A stretch of 64,000 nucleotides of DNA, taken from contig NC_039364.1 in NCBI RefSeq assembly GCF_003573695.1, forward strand, positions 231,610,784 through 231,674,783, in the 5' to 3' direction. A model generated the notes under the pieces. That model searched no databases and had not been told where the DNA came from. It worked only from the letters and a program-made list of their open reading frames with translations. The first letter of the stretch is position 1; each line of letters starts with the position of its first letter. Of this stretch, positions 57,970 through 64,000 are shown piece after piece. The stretch comes from Papaver somniferum (taxonomy: Eukaryota > Streptophyta > Magnoliopsida > Ranunculales > Papaveraceae). The position numbers were made by a program, and so were the translations under genes.

Positions 57970-58153
57970 TATATTAGTCACCATTGCAATTTCGTGTGCA
58001 ACATAAAAATGTAAAAAAACGCCAAATTTAGCATATTTGTCTGCCTTTAAGACACTCCTAAAAAATGTTGTAATCGCGTCGTACAAATGATCAGTGGATT
58101 GTTTTGTACAACTTAGCTATGTAGGATTTTTTAATACAAAAAACTCAGTGCAC

Positions 58154-58347
58154 TTATAGTATGTTTGGATTGCATATGAGAAGTTGCTTTATGATTTCTA
58201 GAAGTTGAAAAGTGTAGTAGTTAAAATGCCAGAAGTCAATTCTAATATCAATTTTCAAAACGACTTCTAGAAGTCGAAAAGTTAATTTTTTACGAGGAAA
58301 GATAATTTTGCTTCTGACTTCTGATCTGGTATCCAAACACGTTATTA
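58154..58347. mobile_element. Probable Harbinger/Tourist-like MITE, 188 bp
   Basis: Element 58157-58344, flanked by TTA on both sides. The ends TAGTATGTTTGGATT and AATCCAAACACGTTA-like form imperfect TIRs; AGAAGT(C/T)G motifs are mirrored inside (TTCTAGAAGTTGAAAAG and its inverted counterpart). TIR identity is moderate, hence the reduced confidence. Confidence 0.6.
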
Positions 58348-58666
58348 GATGGATAAACATATTTATAAGCAAAAATTTTAACACTCAGATGATATAGAAA
58401 ATGAAAATTTGCAAAATAAAAAAAATGGTCATTGGGCGGTGGAATGTTAGGGAAATTCCTATAGCAATCAACTAAACGAATTATTTCTTGAGCCAGATGG
58501 ATGGGCAAACGTGATTTTGGATTATGGGAAAGCAGTGTGCGGGAATGATCAAACGCGTGGACGACCGTAAACCGCAAGCGGACAAACAGGATCCGCAAGC
58601 GGGCTAGGAAAAACCGTTGGCGGGTTTACTAAGACCGTGAACTGCTACTTTTAAACGGTCACCAGA
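58348..58666. other. Leader side of the Harbinger transposase relic
   Basis: No gene. Contains CCGCAAGCGG-type GC-rich motifs at 58570-58620 in an otherwise AT-rich region. The left TIR of the transposase-bearing element could not be identified. Confidence 0.4.
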
Positions 58667-59660
58667 ATGGCTAGTTTTTACCCCTACAAATACTACTCGA
58701 GTTTGATTTCACAAATTCACAACAATCTTTCATCTGATCAATTTTTTCTTAATTTCAATTGCTATCGATATTCAACCATGAATCCTGGTTTTGGCTCTTC
58801 TAAGAAAGATATGGAGATGGATGAAATATTGTATGAAAAAGAAGTATTGTATATGGAGATTTTGCATAAAATGGATGAAGACGCAATTCAAGCTAGAAGA
58901 AGGCGAAATTTTATGTTGCAATTACAAACATGGATGATACCAAAGACTTTAGAGCCACATGAAATTATGACTAGAAGATTGACGTGGCGAGATCTACTTT
59001 AATACGACGACAAGATGATGCATGATTATTTTAATCATGGATGTGTCTATTCCGATAAGGCTTTTCAGTGTCGATTTCGCATGGGCCGCAACTTGAGGCA
59101 AAGGATTATTATAGTTTTTTCAGGTACAACCTTTATTTAATTATCAGTATGATGCACGACATGTATGAAGATTAGGTCTCGAACAAAAGGTCACTACCTC
59201 CCTCTGTATACTATGTTACGGCGTTCCAGTGGATTCCATAGATGACTACATCTGTATTGGAAAAACAACCACCTTTAGGTATCTCAAACTGTTTCGCGAA
59301 ACAATAGTCGAGCATTTTGGTCCAACTTTTTTAAGAAAGCCTACTCAGGAAGATGTTCAAAGAATCACTGCCGAAAACATCGCGAGGGGTTTTCCAGGAA
59401 TGGTAGGTAGTCTTGACTGCATGCATTGGACGTGGCAATGTTCGGTTAAATGGGAAGGGTCAATATAAGGATCATTATTCAAAACCAATTGTAATTTTGG
59501 AATCTTCGGCTACTTATGATTGTTGGTATTGGCATGCTTTTTTTGGACTTCTGGGTTAAAATAACAATCTCAACGTTTTGTATGAGTCACCATTGTTTGA
59601 AGATCTGAAGCATGGGGTTGCGCTGGGTTTCATCAATGACCATATCAGCAGAATTATATA
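58667..59660 (+). pseudogene. PIF/Harbinger transposase (DDE), decayed
   Basis: ATG at 58667 (MASFYPYKYYSSLISQ). N-terminal part to TWRDLL with a TAA at 59000-59002, then same phase MMHDYFNHGCVYSDKAFQ and CRFRMGRNL, typical of plant Harbinger nucleases. About 35 residues are missing or scrambled before YGVPVDSIDDYICIG (about 59217). FLRKPTQEDV, ENIARGFPGMVGSLDCMHW (first catalytic Asp) and a frameshift near 59455 follow; then YKDHYSKPIVILE and WYWHAFFGL. A TAA sits at 59557-59559, and the second catalytic Asp (normally N-D-(I/L)-N-V-L) is Asn (NNNLNVL). The frame fades into a TA microsatellite at 59672. Inactive. Confidence 0.85.
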
Positions 59661-59668
59661 TGCAAGTT

Positions 59669-59671
<3 letters not shown>

Positions 59672-59702
<31 letters not shown>
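59672..59702. repeat. (TA)n microsatellite
   Basis: About 15 TA units; it marks the point where similarity to the Harbinger transposase ends. Confidence 0.9.
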
Positions 59703-59703
<1 letters not shown>

Positions 59704-59827
59704 CTTGATAGTGATGTTTATATTCGTTATTTAAGTGTTTTAAAATGCTTTCCCATAGAGTCATTATAAACATCATTATATGCTTTTTTTGAAGCATGAT
59801 CATCATTATATAAAAGGAACTAAATTT

Positions 59828-60110
59828 TTACACGTGGGAATTGATTCCCATAGAGTCACTTAAGATAATTTGGTTAAGAAAAGGCGGGTTAACCTGGTCC
59901 CATATTGTGGTTGAGTAGTTTTCCGCTTGGCTACCGTCTGATGCATAGTTTGCTAGATCCTCTGCTGCTTGGTTTTCTTCTCTATAATTGTGCTGAATAG
60001 CGCATAAAGGAATTTGTTGCATTTTTTGTTTAATTTCTGCAATCGTTTCTGAAATATACCAAGGAGCTTCCGTTGGGGTTTTAATCTCAAATATCACTTT
60101 AGTCCATTGT
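59828..60110 (-). pseudogene. LINE RNase H (RVT_3) fragment 1
   Basis: Minus-strand frame with TPTEAPWYISETIAEIK, AIQHNYREENQAAEDLAN and a tail NPPFLNQIILSDSMGI. The motif (Y/H)-x-x-RE-x-N-x-A-A-D/E-x-LAN is the C-terminal helix of RNase H domains in plant LINEs, normally followed by such a PPFL-x-x-(I/L) tail. Stop at 59828; no RT in reach. Confidence 0.7.
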
Positions 60111-60184
60111 CTTATTATTTATCATCCTAAAGATATAACTGGAAGAAAAAAAACATGAAAATATCCTCTCTCCTCCTTACCTTA

Positions 60185-60345
60185 AGAATTGTGCAGACTT
60201 GACGTAACTCAACTTTTAATAAACCGTTGGAATAAGAGATATCATGTATAATGAAACTAGGTTGATTGATTAACCAACTAACAGAAGCACCCTCTTTACA
60301 TACATGTTTAGCTAAAACATCTGCACACTTATTTACTTTCCATCA
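60185..60345 (-). pseudogene. LINE RNase H fragment 2
   Basis: Minus-strand reading NKCADVLAKHVCKEGASVSW is again the end of an RNase H domain (N-x-CAD-x-LAK). It lies 5' of fragment 1 on the same strand, so the two cannot be one linear protein; they are parts of different insertions or a rearrangement. Confidence 0.5.
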
Positions 60346-60840
60346 TATCTTATTCACATTCTTTTTATTTATAACAGATGTACTTTCCCAGAACAAGTTG
60401 TGTGCGAAAAAGAAAACTGATGTATTACTTTTAATTTTTGTTTCCCTATAAATTGATTCATTTGAATATTTTGCATAATAGCCTTTAGTTCATGCATTAG
60501 TGGAGCTACGTTCAACGAAATCTTGGAGGTCAATTTAGAAGCAACATTTTAATGAACGAGATGTGGGAAGAAATTGAATATATACCAAGTTAAAAGAAGT
60601 TAGGTTCGTTTGAAAAATAGTAATTGATACCTTTCCCCTGCCTAATTTGGGCCCTGTTACTAAATGACAAAATAAGACATTTTGCAGTAAAATGTAAAAT
60701 GAGATATTCTTAACCAACTATTTTTTTAATGATTAATTTATCCTTAATTAATTAGTGTTAGTTAAGTTTATTAATAGATGTTTAATCTTAATAATTTAGA
60801 AATCAACTAATGTTGATTCATCACCAAAACACGATTATTA
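60346..60840. other. No gene seen
   Basis: AT-rich sequence without recognisable domains or repeat boundaries. Confidence 0.5.
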
Positions 60841-60849
60841 CTATTTTTC

Positions 60850-61250
60850 GACCCGGAATCGGTTTACATTCATGCACTCATAAACCGATTTTGGGTTGGT
60901 GTTTCGCTATTCACGGAGGATATTCAGAATCGGTAATGCATAGATAAATCCGATTCTAACAGTCGGGTTTTCTAGTCACATATAGACCGATTGTTTCACA
61001 TAATCGGTTTATGTGAACATCCACATAATCCGATTCTAACAAAACAGAGGGAAAAAAAAAACCATACAGAAAACCGAGTATCTCTTCCATACCATAATCG
61101 GTTTATGTGGGCATTAACTTTTACCGATTCTGGTTAAACTTTCTTCGACCAGAAAACACATTCAGGACAATCGATTGACGTGTTCATGAACATCGACCGA
61201 TTGTCATAGGAATCGGTAAATATGGACATGCGCCGACTGATTATGTTAAA
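60850..61250. repeat. Cluster of AATCGGT/ACCGATT motifs
   Basis: About 12 occurrences of AATCGGT, ACCGATT or ATCCGATT in 400 bp and in both orientations, several extended to AATCGGTTTATGTG (about 61003 and 61094) or ATCCGATTCTAAC (about 60955 and 61028). This looks like the subterminal region of a DNA transposon or a degenerate minisatellite. No TIRs were located. Confidence 0.65.
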
Positions 61251-61896
61251 CACAGTAACCCATGATTGTTTGTAATTTTCAATCTTGAATAGATAAATCA
61301 ATCACAAGTATAATAAAGAGATATAGGTTGCAATCGACGATGTTTATTTTGATTCTTTTTAAGAAAAAAAATGGATGATGAAATTTCTTTTAAATTCATT
61401 GATGCTGTTAGAATCGATGAATGAATTTGGATTTTAATTTGCAAGAGAAATGATTTGAATAGTTAAATTTAGAAGGATAAAAATTAGGATTGAATTTTAA
61501 AAGTAGGGTAGCTTTATACTTTTACCTGGTTTTGTCACGTAGTGATATGCTCCAAATAATCTCTTTAGGATCCTAATGGAAATATGTTGGAAATATGGAG
61601 TGTACTTGGAAATATTCATGATGTTTTTTTTCTTCCTTAGGCTGGTTCCTATGGCAAATGGCTAAACCCCTCCATATGCCATGCCAGGTGGCCTGGCAAA
61701 CTGGCCGCACCACTATGGGAGAAAAGGTAAGCGGTCGAGTCTACACCGGTAGCGGTATAGACTCCACCGTTCGGTGGATTTGAAACCTTCAACGACTCTT
61801 TCTCCACCGCTATTAAAAGGGAAAAAATTCACACAAAAATTACACCAAACTTTATACACAAAAAATTTCCATATTTCTGTCTTATTATCTTTCAAA

Positions 61897-62214
61897 ATGG
61901 CAAAGTTTGAATCCCAACTTGACATGGCTACCCAACTTGATTTTTATGGAGTGGTGTTTGAATCCGCCCTTAATAAGATATGTGAAGGTTTTAAAGAAAT
62001 AGGTAAAAATCAAAGAAGTATACAAGTTTTGGATATTAACCAAATCAAACCTCCAACTAAGAGAAGACCAAGAAAAGTTCAAGGGAAGGAAAATTTGAAG
62101 ACAAAGAAGAAGATAAACAAAAGAGACTCCGTTCATGAGCGCATTGATTGGAAGTTTAGTCAAATGAAGAAGATAAACAAGATGAAGAACATTGTCCCAA
62201 ATTTTTACTTTTAA
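61897..62214 (+). CDS. Unknown basic ORF inside the Harbinger element (105 aa)
   Basis: ATG at 61897 (MAKFESQLDMATQLDFYGVV), TAA at 62212-62214. N-terminal half mixed, C-terminal half very rich in Lys/Arg (PPTKRRPRKVQGKENLKTKK), suggesting nucleic-acid binding or a nuclear signal. An AT-rich TATTAAAAGG at about 61811 could serve as TATA box. No family is recognised. It may be the C-terminal remnant of a transposon protein or a chance frame. Confidence 0.4.
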   Translation: MAKFESQLDMATQLDFYGVVFESALNKICEGFKEIGKNQRSIQVLDINQIKPPTKRRPRKVQGKENLKTKKKINKRDSVHERIDWKFSQMKKINKMKNIVPNFYF

Positions 62215-62327
62215 AGTCTTTATTGTAAGTTATGTCATTATCTAGATGAATGAAAGAGGCACTAATGTAAGTTAAAAATCTAAACTTTTAATGAAAGATG
62301 CACTGGTTTTATATTAATATCTTAAAA

Positions 62328-62755
62328 TTAAAATTGGAGACAAATGATAGTTGCATTATACAAACGATCATATTTAGGGAACACCCTCAAGAAAAGATAA
62401 CAACCCTCAAAGTGAAAATTTTGACCAACTCTGTTGCGCCATTCGAGCCGACACATTTGCTTCACATCATTTGCGTTTTGGCCATTATGTCGGTTTCGAT
62501 AGCCTTCGGCAAGTACAACATCCCGCAACTTCACATCCTTGCTGATTATTCCGAAGCGATGACACAATTCATCTGCATTTCGATTATTGAGGTTCAATGT
62601 TTCTCTTGAAATCTCTGAAATATGCGACTCCATACAACCTCTTGATGTTGATTTTGTCCACCATCGGGCATATCTTGCATAACAAAAACATAATGCCTGC
62701 AAATGGATTCATCTTCAGATATGCTAAATTTGCGAGTGCGAACTCGAACTGCCAT
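62328..62755 (-). pseudogene. Myb/SANT-like protein (Harbinger ORF1), frameshifted
   Basis: ATG 62755-62753 (MAVRVRTRKFSISEDESICR) starts the trihelix/Myb-like domain of the DNA-binding partner protein of PIF/Harbinger transposons (pattern F-S-x-x-ED-x-x-(I/L)C, W-SRI, then NR-x-A-DEL). A frameshift near 62600 separates FQEKH from LNNRNADELCHRFGIISKDV; the second frame ends with FHFEGCYLFLRVFPKYDR, matching the F-x-x-x-x-CW-x-x-L-(K/R)-x-x-PK(W) end of this domain. In living elements the protein guides the DDE nuclease to TIRs. Confidence 0.7.
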
Positions 62756-63062
62756 ATTGGATTTGTGGAGTGAAAGAATGGAGATTGAAGAAATGGTGTG
62801 AGTTGAAATGAAATTTGATATTGTATCTATAGGCAGATGAAATGATAACCGTTGGATGAGATGATACGAGCGGTCTAGTCTACATCGCTGACGATGGAAA
62901 GTACACCTAACGGTGTAAACTACACCGAGCGATCGAGACTCGACCGCTCGGTAGAAACTTGATCTGACCTGGCTAAGTGGCAGTTTATCAGTTTGCCCCC
63001 TCCATACTGGGTGCTTAAATGGCAAACAATCATGTTTGCCATACCCATAGGAAGGGGCCTTA

Positions 63063-63524
63063 AGCATTATAATAGTTCAGAATTGTTAATTAAAATATCA
63101 TTTTTATAATAAACAAAGTTTTGACTATTATCTTTTGCGCTTCTGAATGTAGTTGAATGCATATACTGTATTTTCTTTATTTTTTTTGACCACAGTTCAT
63201 TAATAGAAAATCTGAATGAAGAAAAATTATAAGGTTGGCAAGCCTCACTCGCAAATAAACTTCCCTCCTTTGTAGGTGATCGCCCATTATTATAGGTGTT
63301 TAAACCCGGCATCTTGATATGGCCATGCCGATGATGTAATGCGATGAGTTATATCCCTCCATGTGTGTAAATCATACCCAACCTTAACCGTAAACTTGAT
63401 CATTACCTTACCTACGATTCTTAAACGTTGCAATGCCGGTAAAAATCCTGATCTCGCATGGGACCTACAAATCCACATCATCTTTACCGCATGTAGGATA
63501 AGGCAGAAAAAAAACACAGAAAGC
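63063..63524. other. No gene seen between two Harbinger-type elements
   Basis: Short frames only, none with recognisable similarity. Confidence 0.5.
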
Positions 63525-63907
63525 TAAGAGCCTGTTTGGTACAATTTTCAAAAATAGTTTTCCACTGTTTTAAAAACGTTTTTATTTTCTAAAAATTGTT
63601 TGGTAAACTGTTTTTGAAAACAAGGAAAATCAACTAAATCGGATCAAATGTAAAGATTTGTCTAAGAGAAAGTGATATTAGCCATGACTCATTTGCAGTC
63701 ATTCCCCCGATCTCTTACTTTGTTCTGAAAAGAAAAGAAGAACAAAAAAAAAGTAAAAAGAGAAAACACATAAAATAATATTTTGTTGTTTTCAAAAACA
63801 GATAGAAAACGTTTTCTGAAAATGTCCCTACCAAACACGTTTTCTCCTGTTTTTTGTTTTTCCTGTTTTCAAAAACAGAATTGAAAACTGTACCAAACAG
63901 GACCTAA
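63525..63907. mobile_element. Harbinger/Tourist-like MITE, 377 bp
   Basis: Element 63528-63904, flanked by TAA (63525-63527 and 63905-63907). The TIRs GAGCCTGTTTGGTACAATTT and its complement ending TGTACCAAACAGGACC. The interior is full of TTTTCAAAAA and GTTTTTGAAAAC motifs in mirror order. Non-coding. Confidence 0.82.
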
Positions 63908-64000
63908 CTATCTGAAGCGTCCATCTAAGCAATGTTTACATGATTCTTGTTATTGTTTCTCATTCATAGTCATTGTTTGCAAGCGACATAATTGGATGCC

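Larger units (their letters stand above)
43910..57974 (+). mobile_element. 14-kb Ty1/copia element hosting two nested insertions
   Basis: Element 43915-57969, TSD TATAT (43910-43914 and 57970-57974). The LTRs (about 0.6 kb without insertion) begin TGTTA and end TTCCAACA. The tract AAAGTGGGAGA precedes the 3' LTR, a classic copia polypurine tract. The homologous sequence near 17725 (TAATATATATTGATG) shows the uninterrupted site. The internal region is badly decayed: no PBS after the 5' LTR, no gag or integrase, and only an RNase H-like relic at 45402-45605. Nested inside are a Harbinger MITE (5' LTR) and a minus-strand Sirevirus-like element (46695-55085). Confidence 0.88.
61637..63062. mobile_element. 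PIF/Harbinger-type element, 1.42 kb, non-autonomous
   Basis: Element 61640-63059, TSD TTA (61637-61639 and 63060-63062). The TIRs are GGCTGGTTCCTATGG and its complement ending CCATAGGAAGGGGCC; inner ends share GGCAAAC/GTTTGCC motifs. It carries a Myb-like ORF on the minus strand and an unknown basic ORF on the plus strand, converging. Transposase is absent, so it would rely on a nuclease from elsewhere. Confidence 0.88.

Overview
The window looks like eudicot nuclear DNA: AT-rich, intron-bearing, with a CC-NBS-LRR resistance-gene relic, fragments of a plant pectinesterase and a dense, nested load of plant transposable elements (Ty1/copia, Ty3/gypsy, LINE, SINE, hAT, Mutator, PIF/Harbinger, Stowaway). 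No bacterial, organellar or viral genome is present. The species cannot be fixed from sequence alone; an early-diverging eudicot such as a poppy relative is only a guess. I found no gene that is clearly intact and functional for the host: every host gene recognised is a pseudogene.

Layout. 1-1.4 kb: LTR-like remnants. 2.93-3.17 kb: Stowaway MITE. 3.5-7.1 kb (minus): CNL pseudogene with a nonsense codon, two frameshifts, an internal deletion and a 1.3-kb Mutator-like insertion in its NB domain. 7.9-13.1 kb (plus): nearly full-length, decayed Ty1/copia element with both LTRs. 13.27-14.01 kb: hAT element with a perfect 8-bp target duplication. 14.1-14.7 kb: chimeric pectinesterase remnant (copy A) split by a 5'-truncated LINE with a 15-bp target duplication. 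15.5-17.7 kb: a 2.5-copy tandem array of a poly(A)-ended repeat, then a SINE. 18.97-41.9 kb: pectinesterase copy B, whose last recognised intron (about 140 bp originally, splice sites still present) has grown to about 22.5 kb. The intron holds a Sirevirus-like copia element with three LTR copies, a solo LTR nested in one LTR and a gag-only gypsy element nested in another. 41.9-43.9 and 57.97-58.14 kb: 3' flank of copy B, homologous to that of copy A. 43.9-57.97 kb: a 14-kb copia element with TSD, carrying a Harbinger MITE in its 5' LTR and an 8.4-kb minus-strand Sirevirus-like element in its body. 58.1-64 kb: several PIF/Harbinger elements and MITEs, a decayed transposase, LINE RNase H scraps and an AATCGG-rich repeat block.

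Most notable. (1) Two separate Sirevirus-like elements in opposite orientations lack all of pol, yet each keeps gag plus a small second ORF with a similar coiled-coil segment between gag and the 3' LTR. (2) A block of about 0.9 kb just upstream of the 3' LTR of the 14-kb copia element consists of some 20 short inverted repeats with TCTC/GAGA arms. (3) Six LTR copies from otherwise divergent families share one conserved core of about 40 bp. (4) The pectinesterase intron and several homologous empty sites make the insertion history readable. Autonomous partners that would supply RT and integrase to the non-autonomous elements are not in the window.
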